DNA of 38,793 bases from Patescibacteria group bacterium (GTDB lineage Bacteria > Patescibacteriota > Minisyncoccia > UBA6257 > 2-01-FULL-56-20): positions 1 through 38,793 of the forward strand of contig JAGWKM010000008.1 in the NCBI GenBank assembly GCA_028865305.1. The letters run 5' to 3'. The notes under the pieces are model-generated. The model did no database searches. It saw only the letters and a list, made by a program, of their open reading frames with translations, and had not been told where the DNA came from. The position numbers and the translations under genes were made by a program. This document shows positions 7,744 through 15,542 of the stretch, piece after piece; positions within the stretch are counted from its first letter, which is position 1, and every line of letters begins with the position of its first letter.

Positions 7744-8505
7744 TTAGCGGCCGCTTGTCACACCGCAGACGATCTCATAGCTCTCCAGTCCCGGCGGGAT
7801 ACCGACGGAAACATCCCACCAGCAATTAGCGTTCAGGTTAAGGTTCTGGAGCGTCGGATCAAGAGCTGAGGTCGGAACCGAGGAAAGTACTGCCGGTGCG
7901 TGGCCGAGCAGCGACGAGAGCACGCTGCAATCGAATTGGTACTTTCCAGTCCAATCCCAGTGGTAGCAGGTACCGCCCGGATCCTGATAATCGATGGAGG
8001 CGAGCGTCGTTTTGTTGCCGGCTGAGGCACGCTGGCAGAGGAGCTGTTCCAGGGCCATATCCATGCCCTGGGAATCCAAGGTGGTATTCAGGGTACAGGC
8101 GCCGCCGCCGGTTATGATGCCGGGGCCGACCTGAGTGCCGAGATAATCATATTTGTTTTTATGCCATTCGGGATTCGACAGCTGGCCGAAATACGCCGCA
8201 GGATTAACGACATTCGGCGTCTGGCCGGTCTGGGAGTAGTTTTGCCAGGCCTGGGCCGGATTGGAAGCGTTATTTGTGTTTCCGTAAGATGCCGTTGAAG
8301 CCGTGTTTGAATTATTGTTTGTATTATTGCTTGTATTGTTGACCGTTGCCACTGCCCCCGTTTGAATTGCTTGTTGTACCGTACTTACTACTTCGGTTGC
8401 CGCAGAAATAACCTGCTGCTGCTGGCTGGCGGGAATACCAGAATTCCCCTGCACGATAAGCAGTAATGCCAGCACCGCCTGCAGCAGTGATATGAGTGAT
8501 TGCAT
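7744..8505 (-). CDS. Secreted Cys-containing protein, CPR-type N-terminus
   Basis: The 253-residue protein begins with a hydrophobic segment SLLQAVLALLLIVQ at about 5-18, followed by GIPASQQQQVISAATEVV, a low-complexity Asn/Thr/Ser stretch at about 54-75 and a soluble domain with six cysteines (in GAC, LLC, GTC, FDC, ANC and IVC contexts) that could form disulfides outside the cell. The N-terminal module recurs in the protein at 11241-11771. The domain with GTCYHWDWTGKYQFDC is not recognised. The gene is monocistronic and ends at a terminator. Confidence 0.8.
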   Translation of the reverse strand: MQSLISLLQAVLALLLIVQGNSGIPASQQQQVISAATEVVSTVQQAIQTGAVATVNNTSNNTNNNSNTASTASYGNTNNASNPAQAWQNYSQTGQTPNVVNPAAYFGQLSNPEWHKNKYDYLGTQVGPGIITGGGACTLNTTLDSQGMDMALEQLLCQRASAGNKTTLASIDYQDPGGTCYHWDWTGKYQFDCSVLSSLLGHAPAVLSSVPTSALDPTLQNLNLNANCWWDVSVGIPPGLESYEIVCGVTSGR

Positions 8506-8642
8506 GATTTAAATTTAATTTGATTTCCCCCTTTTTTTTAGGGGAGACGACTTTCCTTTATTTTGGCACTATCGCGCCAGAATACCACTGTTAATAACTT
8601 CATGAAGAATTGGGCACCTTTCCGGAAGAAAACCGAATATGG

Positions 8643-8648
8643 TATAAT
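8643..8648 (+). promoter_or_regulatory. -10 box of the sigma-factor operon
   Basis: Consensus TATAAT preceded by TATGG, compatible with an extended -10 element. No good -35 is seen at 17 bases. Transcription would start near 8655 and run through the hairpin at 8660-8686 before the sigma gene. Confidence 0.55.
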
Positions 8649-8659
8649 TGTAGTATATT

Positions 8660-8686
8660 AAAAATGCCCTATGCGAGGGCATTTTT
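8660..8686 (+). terminator. Terminator-like hairpin in the sigma-gene leader
   Basis: Stem AAAATGCCCT / AGGGCATTTT with loop ATGCG and a T-run, between the TATAAT at 8643 and the sigma-factor ATG at 8710. If the promoter is right, this is an attenuator or a partial block to sigma expression. Otherwise it ends a short upstream transcript. Confidence 0.6.
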
Positions 8687-8709
8687 GGTAAAGAATTCCC
8701 AAAGCTTCT

Positions 8710-9294
8710 ATGGAGTTTGCACCAAGTAACCAAACTAGCCAAATTCCGTTTTCTATGTTAGACGGTGAGGAAAAATTAATCCATGATGCCGTCAAGGGCG
8801 ATTCCTCGGCTTTCGGCCTCCTTTACGATCACTATCAGCCCATGATCTACCGCTTTGTGGCGGTGAAGGTTGGCCGGCGTGAGGAAGCCGAGGATATCAC
8901 CCACCAGGTCTTTCTCTCGGCCTGGCAGAACATCCGGCGCTATGAGCACCGCGGGCATCCATTTTCAAGCTGGCTTTATCGCATCGCGCGGAACCGGATC
9001 ATTGACCATTACCGCTCGTCGCATGAGAATGTCAGCCTGGAGGGGCTCGCCGTCGAAGAGATCGTCGTTGCACCCCAAAACGCCGCTTCCGATATCTCGG
9101 CCCAGCTTGAAATGGAACGCGTCCTAAAAGCGCTCCACGAGCTGAAGCCGGAATACCAGGACGTCATCATCCTTCGGTTTATCGAAGACCTGTCCATCAA
9201 GGAAACGGCCGCAGCCATGAAAAAAACGGAAGGCGCCGTGAAGCTGATGCAGCATAGGGCGATGGCGGAACTGAGAAAGATTTTGGAAGAATGA
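8710..9294 (+). CDS. ECF-type RNA polymerase sigma factor
   Basis: A 194-residue sigma-70 family protein with only regions 2 and 4. Region 2 is seen at about 34-110 (FGLLYDHYQPMIYRF, EDITHQVFLSAWQNI, SWLYRIARNRIIDHYR) and region 4 at about 135-190 (LPEY-like KPEYQDVIILRFIEDLSIKETA, then a helix-turn-helix TEGAVKLMQHRAMAELRK). It would direct polymerase to a small stress or envelope regulon. The next gene is a one-pass membrane protein with a short cytoplasmic head, the usual arrangement for a membrane anti-sigma. ATG at 8710 or 8755 could be the start; the conserved part begins after both. Confidence 0.92.
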   Translation: MEFAPSNQTSQIPFSMLDGEEKLIHDAVKGDSSAFGLLYDHYQPMIYRFVAVKVGRREEAEDITHQVFLSAWQNIRRYEHRGHPFSSWLYRIARNRIIDHYRSSHENVSLEGLAVEEIVVAPQNAASDISAQLEMERVLKALHELKPEYQDVIILRFIEDLSIKETAAAMKKTEGAVKLMQHRAMAELRKILEE

Positions 9295-9420
9295 CGAAAT
9301 GACGCAACGACTAATGACGCAACGAATGACCAAATGACCAAATAAACTTATTATATCATTCCATCATTAAATCATTCGTTACGTTATTGCGTCGCTACAT
9401 CATTGCGTCATTCAAAGAAC
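9290..9420. repeat. Inverted array of AATGACG-type units
   Basis: The left half carries repeated AATGACG, AATGACC and GCAACGA words and the right half their complements (CATTGCGTCATTC, CATTCGTTACG). The arms begin at the sigma gene stop and end at the next start, so the whole spacer is the repeat. Unit length is seven to eight bases. It resembles 17100-17188 and 26385-26510. Confidence 0.8.
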
Positions 9421-9421
9421 T

Positions 9422-9952
9422 ATGACTCTCGAAGAGAATCTCAAAAAACTGAAAAATATCCAACCCGACCCGACCTATACCGACTATTCACGCCGGGCGA
9501 TTTTGGCTTCCGTACAATTACAGCAAATCACATTCGGGAAAATCATCGGGCGGATCCTTGAAACTGCCGGCTCCGTCGCGCTCGTCGGCCTCATGATTTT
9601 CGCCATCACTGGCGGCTTTTCCGGATCAAAATACCTTTCCCCCGTCCAATTCTCCGGCATTGATCCGTCCGCCTTGCATGCCGAGGCCCAGGCGATCGAC
9701 ATGCAGATCAATTTGGCAAACCTGACCTATACCGAAGCGACCCATATTGCCGCTCCTCAACCCGTTGCGCCGCTTCTCGGAACCGGCACCGCCGATTCTT
9801 CCACTCTTACTGCCAATGTTTCAAGCACTGTTTCAGCCACGGCCATTTCCGGAACCGGTGTCGGCAGCGCAAGCTTGGCTGCGAGCACCACGCAAGAAGC
9901 ACCGTCTTCTTCCATTTCGATCAATGAAGGGCTGCAAAAACTGACGCAATAA
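9422..9952 (+). CDS. Single-pass membrane protein, candidate anti-sigma
   Basis: A 176-residue protein with a charged cytoplasmic N-terminus (residues 1-42, NLKKLKNIQPDPTYTDYSRR), one membrane segment at about 50-67 (AGSVALVGLMIFAITGGF) and an extracytoplasmic part rich in Ala, Ser and Thr. No zinc-binding HxxxCxxC anti-sigma motif is present. The anti-sigma role is inferred only from topology and from its place directly after the ECF sigma gene. Confidence 0.7.
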   Translation: MTLEENLKKLKNIQPDPTYTDYSRRAILASVQLQQITFGKIIGRILETAGSVALVGLMIFAITGGFSGSKYLSPVQFSGIDPSALHAEAQAIDMQINLANLTYTEATHIAAPQPVAPLLGTGTADSSTLTANVSSTVSATAISGTGVGSASLAASTTQEAPSSSISINEGLQKLTQ

Positions 9953-10003
9953 TCCGTAAAATTTATTGGCCATTCCGCGAAATCGGAATCCACGCTCCCT
10001 AAC

Positions 10004-10798
10004 ATGCCATTTAAAATTCAAACTTCCCCAAAAGGAGCTACCACGGCCATTCTCCTCCTGGCCTTCCTTTTTTGTTTCGGCATAGCAAGCGTATCCCATG
10101 CAGACGCAGCCGCCTCTCCTGCCGTTTCGTGCAACCTCCAATCCGCCGCTTTCAACCGGATCCAGGCCATCCAGAACGATCCAACGCTCGGTTACGCCGA
10201 GGAATTGAAAGCGGAACTCGCCGCCCGCCGGCAACTTTTGACCATAACCATTAATTGCGCCCTCGAGGATGCGCAAACCCTGCAGTCCAATTTAAACAAT
10301 CTGCAGGTGGATCCCGGATTCCTGAACCTGCAAACCCAGCTTTCTGAAAATTTGGATACCTCGATTAATTTCTATAATATCCAGCTCTCCAAGGTGCCAA
10401 CCGCCGGCATCGCGGCCACCCAAACAATCGCAAAAGACGTCCTTGCCTGGCGCGAAAGCAATTACGCGCCGCTTGCCGCGACCGTTTCGAATTTCGTACT
10501 TTGGATAAAGAACCAGCCGCTCTTCACGGCTGCCGACAATAGGTTAGGCGAAATCAAAAATCTTGCACAATCAGTCCCCTTCTCCGATAATACTGACCTG
10601 CAAACCGAACTGCAGGGAGCCAAGAGTTCCCTCCGGGCCGCGGAGGACGCGAACACTCTGGCCAAAAATTCGCTGGCGCATCCTACTTACCCCGATCCCT
10701 CGCTTGGCTACATCCAACAGTCGTTGTCCTCGCTCTCGGACACATACCAACACTTTTTTAACATAGCAAGTCTGGTACAGACGTTGCTGCCACACTGA
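10004..10798 (+). CDS. Secreted helical protein of the sigma operon
   Basis: The 264-residue protein has a signal peptide (residues about 14-36, ending SVSHADAAAS) and a long, mostly helical mature part with two cysteines close to each end of its first helix pair (VSCNLQ and TINCALED). It is the third gene of the sigma/anti-sigma cluster and may be an extracytoplasmic sensor or a target. The family is not recognised with confidence. The strand switch after it carries a bidirectional terminator. Confidence 0.75.
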   Translation: MPFKIQTSPKGATTAILLLAFLFCFGIASVSHADAAASPAVSCNLQSAAFNRIQAIQNDPTLGYAEELKAELAARRQLLTITINCALEDAQTLQSNLNNLQVDPGFLNLQTQLSENLDTSINFYNIQLSKVPTAGIAATQTIAKDVLAWRESNYAPLAATVSNFVLWIKNQPLFTAADNRLGEIKNLAQSVPFSDNTDLQTELQGAKSSLRAAEDANTLAKNSLAHPTYPDPSLGYIQQSLSSLSDTYQHFFNIASLVQTLLPH

Positions 10799-10800
10799 CA

Positions 10801-10910
10801 GGAACGGGGAATAAGAGACAAGAAACAGGGATGGATCAAACCAAAAATTCCGCAACATATTGCGGAATTTTTGAGGAACTCCTTGTTCCCCGTCGTTTGC
10901 TCCCTATCCC
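10801..10910. repeat. Heptad-repeat arms around a terminator
   Basis: Units GGAACGG, GGAATAA, GAGACAA and GAAACAG on the left face CTTGTTCC and TTGCTCCCTATCCC on the right. A perfect terminator hairpin (10843-10872) sits at the centre, so here the array and the terminator form one large foldback. Confidence 0.7.
10843..10872. terminator. Bidirectional terminator
   Basis: Perfect 13-bp stem AAAAATTCCGCAA / TTGCGGAATTTTT with a CATA loop, between two convergent genes (secreted protein and HU). It has A-runs on the left and T-runs on the right and can end transcripts from both sides. Confidence 0.92.
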
Positions 10911-11186
10911 TTACAAAACCGCTTCCTTCAGGAGCTTTCCGGCGCGGAACTTCGGCTTCACAGACGCCTTGATCTGGATCTTTTCGCCCGTCTTCGGGTT
11001 GCGGCCTTCGCGCGCCGCCCGCTTCGCCACGCGGAACGTGCCGAAACCGGCGATCGCGACTTCCTCGCCGCGGCCCATGGTCTTCACGATCGTGTCAAAA
11101 ACCGCATCCACGGCCCGTTCGGCCGACGCTTTCGTCTCCATGCCGGTCTCCTTCATGACCGCTTCAACCAATCCTTTTTTGTTCAT
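10911..11186 (-). CDS. hup: HU-family DNA-binding protein
   Basis: Small dimeric nucleoid protein that bends DNA. The 91-residue sequence has the typical HU length and motifs: N-terminal MNKKGLVEAVMKETGM, the GFGTFRV turn at about 47-53, and the arm RNPKTGEKIQIKA near 62-74 that inserts in the minor groove. It has its own promoter (11229-11258) within the end of the upstream gene, and a leader of about 35 bases. Confidence 0.97.
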   Translation of the reverse strand: MNKKGLVEAVMKETGMETKASAERAVDAVFDTIVKTMGRGEEVAIAGFGTFRVAKRAAREGRNPKTGEKIQIKASVKPKFRAGKLLKEAVL

Positions 11187-11228
11187 GATGAAAAATTCGT
11201 TATAGCGACCTTTTGGGTTGATGCAATA

Positions 11229-11258
11229 ATTATAGCAAAATCAAGGCAAAGCAAGCAA
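11229..11258 (-). promoter_or_regulatory. Promoter of the HU gene
   Basis: On the minus strand TTGCTT (11253-11258) and TATAAT (11229-11234) are separated by 18 bases, upstream of the HU start at 11186. It overlaps the last codons of the gene at 11241-11771. Confidence 0.65.
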
Positions 11259-11771
11259 GGTATTGCCAAGAAGCCGATATCCTGTTCCATTCACGAAGGC
11301 CTCGCCGTCTCGGACCGTATGCGACGCCATGGTAAAACCTTGGCCCAAAGGATAATCCGCAATGTTGAACATGATACCGCCCTGGTTCAGCATGGCGGCC
11401 AGGTAATAGGCGGACGTCCCGAGCGCCGTCGGCCGGTTTACGACCACGATTGCGTCATCCAGCCCGTCGCCGTTCAGATCGCCGAAGGAAGTGTCCGCCG
11501 GAATTAATTGGACGGTCGAGCCAAGCCGGGACCAGCGCCCTTGGCCATCGAGGTACGGCGCCTGCACGAGGTCCGCCGTGTTCGGCCAAATCCCATTGTT
11601 TTGCGGCACCGAAAAATCAATCGGCGCAGCGGCCTGGGTAACGAGTTGTACGGCATTGCTCCCGAAATTGACGATTGCCTGCGTACTTGAAGCGGGCAAA
11701 GCGTGCCCTTGGGCAAAAAGCAGTAAAGAAGCCGCCGCCTGCAAAAGGGACATTAAAGTAGCAGTTGCCAT
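11241..11771 (-). CDS. Secreted FG-GAP-type protein with CPR N-terminus
   Basis: The 176-residue protein has an N-terminal module like that of the protein at 7744-8505 (SLLQAAASLLLFAQGHALPASSTQ), then a domain with a calcium-binding FG-GAP motif FGDLNGDGLDDAIVVV at about 96-111. Such repeats form beta-propeller blades in surface adhesins; one clear repeat is seen here, so the protein is short for a full propeller. The start follows a TATAAT by six bases (leaderless). It is divergent from ybjQ. Confidence 0.8.
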   Translation of the reverse strand: MATATLMSLLQAAASLLLFAQGHALPASSTQAIVNFGSNAVQLVTQAAAPIDFSVPQNNGIWPNTADLVQAPYLDGQGRWSRLGSTVQLIPADTSFGDLNGDGLDDAIVVVNRPTALGTSAYYLAAMLNQGGIMFNIADYPLGQGFTMASHTVRDGEAFVNGTGYRLLGNTLLALP

Positions 11772-11777
11772 GAAAGG

Positions 11778-11800
11778 ATTATACTACAAAATGATATAAT
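11778..11800. promoter_or_regulatory. Two divergent leaderless -10 boxes
   Basis: On the plus strand TATAAT at 11795-11800 is followed by six bases and the ybjQ ATG at 11807. On the minus strand TATAAT at 11778-11783 is followed by six bases and the ATG at 11771. The two genes start 35 bases apart with no Shine-Dalgarno sequence on either side. Confidence 0.75.
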
Positions 11801-11806
11801 CCGGAT

Positions 11807-12151
11807 ATGGAGAATAAAACCGTGGAACATAATATGGTGACGACGGCATTCGGGCTGGAAGGTTTCCGGATCGTCAAGAACCTGGGCGTAGCCCGCGGCA
11901 TCATCGTCCGTTCCCGCAACATTTTCGGTTCGATTGCCGCGGTTTTCCAAACGCTCGCCGGCGGAAATATTTCCTTATTCACCACGCTTTGCGAACGGAC
12001 CCGGGCCGACGCTTTCGACCTGATGCTCCTCCATGCCGGCGAGATGGGCGCAAACGCGGTCGTCGGCGCCCGCTACGACGCGACCGAAATGACCGGGGGC
12101 GTCACGGAGGTGCTCGCCTACGGCACTGCGGTCATCGTAGAACCGGAATAA
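11807..12151 (+). CDS. YbjQ/UPF0145-family protein
   Basis: A 114-residue protein of the YbjQ (DUF74) family, which forms a compact pentameric beta-barrel-like fold of unknown role, formerly called heavy-metal binding. Seen are the conserved [15 protein letters not shown] near 34-48 and the [12 protein letters not shown] motif near 79-90. It appears to be transcribed without a leader and is followed after 8 bases by a small membrane protein gene. Confidence 0.9.
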   Translation: MENKTVEHNMVTTAFGLEGFRIVKNLGVARGIIVRSRNIFGSIAAVFQTLAGGNISLFTTLCERTRADAFDLMLLHAGEMGANAVVGARYDATEMTGGVTEVLAYGTAVIVEPE

Positions 12152-12159
12152 CCAAAAAA

Positions 12160-12345
12160 ATGTTCTGCTCTCATAAAACCGAAAAGGCCGACAAACACTA
12201 TTACCATAGCCATATGGGCATCGTTTGGTTCATCGGCTGGCTGTTTACGATCGGATTCTTGCATCTCGCTTTTTGGAAGGGCGTGCTTGCCATCATCATC
12301 TGGCCGTTTTATATAGGGGCCGCCATCGCCGGATTTGTCCATTGA
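12160..12345 (+). CDS. Small two-helix membrane protein
   Basis: A 61-residue protein with a His-rich cytoplasmic head (CSHKTEKADKHYYHSH) and two hydrophobic segments at about 20-36 and 41-59. No family is recognised. It starts 8 bases after ybjQ and is probably cotranscribed. A terminator follows directly. Confidence 0.7.
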   Translation: MFCSHKTEKADKHYYHSHMGIVWFIGWLFTIGFLHLAFWKGVLAIIIWPFYIGAAIAGFVH

Positions 12346-12350
12346 GGATA

Positions 12351-12399
12351 TAAAAAACTGCCGCTCGGGAGCCGTAATGCTTCCGGGCGGCGATTTTTT
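12351..12399. terminator. Bidirectional terminator
   Basis: Hairpin GCCGCTCGGGAGC / GCTTCCGGGCGGC (with G-T pairs) around CGTAAT, with an A-run before and a T-run after. It separates two convergent transcription units. Confidence 0.8.
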
Positions 12400-12402
12400 G
12401 TC

Positions 12403-13026
12403 TTACGCGGAAATTCCCAGCCGTTGGTTGATCCGTTCGCGATCGAAGCCGACGATCATTTCGGAATCCCCGTCATCGAAAATAACTTCCGTCTGCGGAA
12501 CCCCGTTCTGGCCCGATTTCCGGATCATATCCGCAGCCGCCTGCCGGTCCGCGTCTACCATCACGAGGTCGAATTTGACCTTGTTCTTCTCGAGATATTC
12601 TTTTTCCATGCGGCAATAAGGGCAGGTTGCCGTGGAATAAAGTTTTATTTTTTCCACTTTCGGTTCGCCAACCCCAGCCGCTTCGTTCACGAGCGTACGC
12701 AATCCTTTTGCCAAATCGTCGATAGTTTCTCCGAGGGCTTCGTAATGTTCGGTGCCGGTCAAAAGTTCCGGATTGACGGCGCCCACCGAAACCGCGCCGT
12801 CCCTGGTTTCAACCAAAGCCGACATCGGCACCAAACCGATCAGCATCCGATCCTCTTTTAATATTTTTTCCGTTTTCTTTTCATCCAAAAACTGGATCAA
12901 AACGGAACCGGATGGGAACCTCCGTTCGCCGACGACCGCAATCCCCCGTTTCGAAAGCCCGTCTTTCAGCGCGGCAACCGCTTCCTCGACCGATTTTTGG
13001 GTTTTCCGAAAATATGCAATGTTCAT
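12403..13026 (-). CDS. DUF302-like domain fused to glutaredoxin
   Basis: The 207-residue protein has an N-terminal DUF302-like domain (residues about 1-105, starting IAYFRKTQKSVEEAVAALKDGLSKRG) and a C-terminal glutaredoxin (about 125-200) with the active site TATCPYCRMEK and the cis-proline GVPQTEVIF. The glutaredoxin would reduce disulfides or carry glutathione-type thiols; the DUF302 part is of unknown function but is often tied to redox or metal stress. It follows the ArsR-type regulator by 20 bases and is almost certainly under its control. Confidence 0.85.
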   Translation of the reverse strand: MNIAYFRKTQKSVEEAVAALKDGLSKRGIAVVGERRFPSGSVLIQFLDEKKTEKILKEDRMLIGLVPMSALVETRDGAVSVGAVNPELLTGTEHYEALGETIDDLAKGLRTLVNEAAGVGEPKVEKIKLYSTATCPYCRMEKEYLEKNKVKFDLVMVDADRQAAADMIRKSGQNGVPQTEVIFDDGDSEMIVGFDRERINQRLGISA

Positions 13027-13046
13027 AGGTTTGAAAGGTAAAATGT

Positions 13047-13301
13047 TTATTCCCCGACGACCGATACGACTTTCCGCGCGAGCGGCACCTTCCCGCGCCT
13101 GATCCGGTAGAATTTATCCCGCCCCCGCTTTGTTTCTTCGACTATCCCCTTGTTTCGCAGGACGCCCAGGTGATAAGAAAGCAGCGTCTTCTTCACTTTC
13201 AGGCAATCCCGCAGGTCGCATCCCGGAGCGGCGCCCTTGCACCGGAGCAGCTTCTTCAGGATCGCAATCCGTTTTTCATCAAACAGCCAGAGGTTCTTCA
13301 T
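13047..13301 (-). CDS. ArsR-type winged-helix regulator
   Basis: The 84-residue protein has a winged-helix fold: LFDEKRIAILKKLL (helix 1), a recognition region VKKTLLSYHLGVLRNKGIV at about 36-54, and the wing EETKRGRDKFYRI. Three cysteines, C21, C28 and C33, lie in the loop before the helix-turn-helix and could sense metal or redox state. It is first in an operon with the DUF302-glutaredoxin gene. A 22-bp palindrome covering its own -10 box suggests autoregulation. Confidence 0.85.
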   Translation of the reverse strand: MKNLWLFDEKRIAILKKLLRCKGAAPGCDLRDCLKVKKTLLSYHLGVLRNKGIVEETKRGRDKFYRIRRGKVPLARKVVSVVGE

Positions 13302-13303
13302 AA

Positions 13304-13351
13304 TAGTCCAATATATATTGAACTATAAGGCATGCGAGCGGCGTTTGTCAA
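13304..13351 (-). promoter_or_regulatory. Promoter and operator of the ArsR operon
   Basis: On the minus strand TTGACA (13346-13351) and TATAGT (13322-13327) are 18 bases apart. A near-perfect 22-bp palindrome at 13304-13325 (half-site TAGTCCAATAT, one mismatch) overlaps the -10 box and reaches to within two bases of the regulator's ATG. This is the position expected for a repressor operator. Confidence 0.75.
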
Positions 13352-13515
13352 GCCGCCTACTTATCGTGCGGCTGTGCAATAAGCAGTCATTGGCGGATGC
13401 AAACAGCATTCCGCCCTTGCCGGAATTTAAAATTCCGCAACTATATCAAAAAGGCAAAAACATTCGAAAACAACCATCCGATAAAACTGTTTCCGGGCGC
13501 GTTTTCCGGTTTTTC

Positions 13516-15495
13516 CTACGGCACCACGACGCCGTTCTGGTTCACCAAGCTGGCATCCGCCGAGAGCTTGGTGTCCACCGCCGGCGCGCTTGCGGTGAGC
13601 GTTGAGCTTGTGAACGCATCTGTCGCCGTGAGCGTCGCGGGACCGAGCAGCGTGACTACGCTGCCCACCTGGTTCACTGCCGGCGTATTCTGCACCTGGA
13701 TGATCGCTTCCGCCGGCGCCCCTACGACGCCCGTATTCGCGGGAAGCGACGGGATTTGCCAGGTAACCTGTCCATTCGCCGGATTACAGCTCGGCGTCGA
13801 AGACGGAATGGTGCTCCGTAAAATGCCGGTGCAGGTCGTGCCGGATTGCAACGTCGCCGTCACAACCACGTTCGCAACATCAACGGCATAACTTGCGATG
13901 CGCCAATGGATGGTATAGGTTGTCGGCGTATCCACCTTCGGCGGAAAAGGGCCTGAATTTTTGACGCCGGAAAGCGTTGAGCTTGCGTACTTCGGTTCGT
14001 GATAATAACCCCCCGAATCGAGCGATGCCGCGCCAACAACCTTATCCAGCAAATCTGTCACCGAAACCGTCGCATTCGCCGTCGTTCCCGCCGGCACGGT
14101 TGCCGACTGTATTTTCGCATGCGCCGCTATCGTAAAATCCTTATCGCCGTAAAATCGGATTGGATAAGCGGTCCTCGTCCCAACCCTCACGGCTACCGTT
14201 CCCGATTGCCCCGGCGCAACCGATGCCAAGGCCGGCGTATTCGCGGGATACCAGGTCACCGTATCCGTGATTGAATTGAACGATCCATTGCTCTGGAGCG
14301 AAGCGAAGTTCAACATCGACCCGGCGAACGAGGCCTTGATCTCCACGTTCTGGAACGTAGTGCTTGAATTGTTCGCGTACGTGAAAACGTAGTTCAAGAA
14401 ATCGCCCTGCCGCACGATGTAATCAAGCGATCCATTCAGGGTGCCCGTAATCGAAAGCGGCGAAAGGGCGATCGTCAAATTCGCAGCGGGGTTCGCAATG
14501 GTATACACCTGGTTTTGGAGGCCGACGATCACATTACCCGAAAGCGCGGCGACAGCATTATCCTGTCCCACCAGGCTGCCGGTGATGGTGAAAGTGCCGC
14601 TCGCGTTTGCCGGCAGCGCACCGAGATCCCATGCGTTGTCCTGGGGAGAGCTCGGCATCAAACTGCTTTTTTGGAATACAAAACCCTGCGGATATTGCAG
14701 TTGTATCTCGGCATCCGAAAGCGCGTGGGCGGCGTTGTTCATATAGGTCACCGTGGCGTCGAACGTCTGGCCGCTGAAAACCTGGGCCGGCGCATTCAGG
14801 ACTACGGCGACCACGGGGTTCCCTGCGACGATATTCGCCTGCCCGTCGGTCTCAAACTGCGCCGTCGGCGACGACTGTGTGCCGTAGACGAATTGGGCGG
14901 TTGGATGGATGACGCTTTGCGGATTGGCGGTTGCGATCAGATTGAAGGTAGTGCTCCCGGCCTGCCCCGGCTGCAAGACCCCGACTGATTGTTCCGAGAC
15001 GCGCTGCCCCGGATCTTCGCCCACGAAAGAAATGCCGACCGGAAGGGTGAGCGTCAATCCCGCGTTCCGGAGCACCGTCTGTGAATTATTCACATAAGAA
15101 ACCGTAAGCTGGAATGGGTCCCCGACAAATACCTGCCCGGGGTCCGAAAACGAGATAGCCACGTTCTGGGGCGGCACGGGAGTCAGGATATAATAAAGGA
15201 AGCCGATAAGCGCGAGTACCCCTATGCCGATTATGATTTCAATAAGCAGCTTTTTCCGAAAACCGCCTTCCTCTTCGCTGTCCTCGACAGGCGGCTTCGA
15301 ACCGCCAAAGCCGGAAGAAGAGCTTTTTGGGCCTGGCGTTTTCAGGATCGGAGCATCCCGCTGGGGCGCGCTGCCGGCTGAAGCGGATTTTGGCGAAACT
15401 GCTGAAGCGGATTTTGGCGAAGGTGAAGCCGGCGGCTCATACTCGAATTTTTCTTCCTTGCTCGTCCAAATGGAATTAGGGTTGTAGTCAGTCAT
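13516..15495 (-). CDS. Large membrane-anchored surface protein with Ig-like repeats
   Basis: The 659-residue protein has a disordered cytoplasmic head of about 80 residues rich in Pro, Ser and Lys (with a duplicated SPKSASA word), a membrane segment at about 84-107 (LLIEIIIGIGVLALIGFLYYIL) and a long extracellular part made of DUF11/CARDB-like beta repeats. Each repeat has a core such as VFVGDPFQLTVSYVNNS, VFSGQTFDATVTYMNNA or RQGDFLNYVFTYANNS. It is probably a surface stalk or adhesin. It is followed on the same strand only by the ArsR unit. Confidence 0.85.
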   Translation of the reverse strand: MTDYNPNSIWTSKEEKFEYEPPASPSPKSASAVSPKSASAGSAPQRDAPILKTPGPKSSSSGFGGSKPPVEDSEEEGGFRKKLLIEIIIGIGVLALIGFLYYILTPVPPQNVAISFSDPGQVFVGDPFQLTVSYVNNSQTVLRNAGLTLTLPVGISFVGEDPGQRVSEQSVGVLQPGQAGSTTFNLIATANPQSVIHPTAQFVYGTQSSPTAQFETDGQANIVAGNPVVAVVLNAPAQVFSGQTFDATVTYMNNAAHALSDAEIQLQYPQGFVFQKSSLMPSSPQDNAWDLGALPANASGTFTITGSLVGQDNAVAALSGNVIVGLQNQVYTIANPAANLTIALSPLSITGTLNGSLDYIVRQGDFLNYVFTYANNSSTTFQNVEIKASFAGSMLNFASLQSNGSFNSITDTVTWYPANTPALASVAPGQSGTVAVRVGTRTAYPIRFYGDKDFTIAAHAKIQSATVPAGTTANATVSVTDLLDKVVGAASLDSGGYYHEPKYASSTLSGVKNSGPFPPKVDTPTTYTIHWRIASYAVDVANVVVTATLQSGTTCTGILRSTIPSSTPSCNPANGQVTWQIPSLPANTGVVGAPAEAIIQVQNTPAVNQVGSVVTLLGPATLTATDAFTSSTLTASAPAVDTKLSADASLVNQNGVVVP

Positions 15496-15542
15496 GGGAT
15501 GGATTTCAGATTGCGGATATCAATGCCCGCCGGCGGTAAAAA

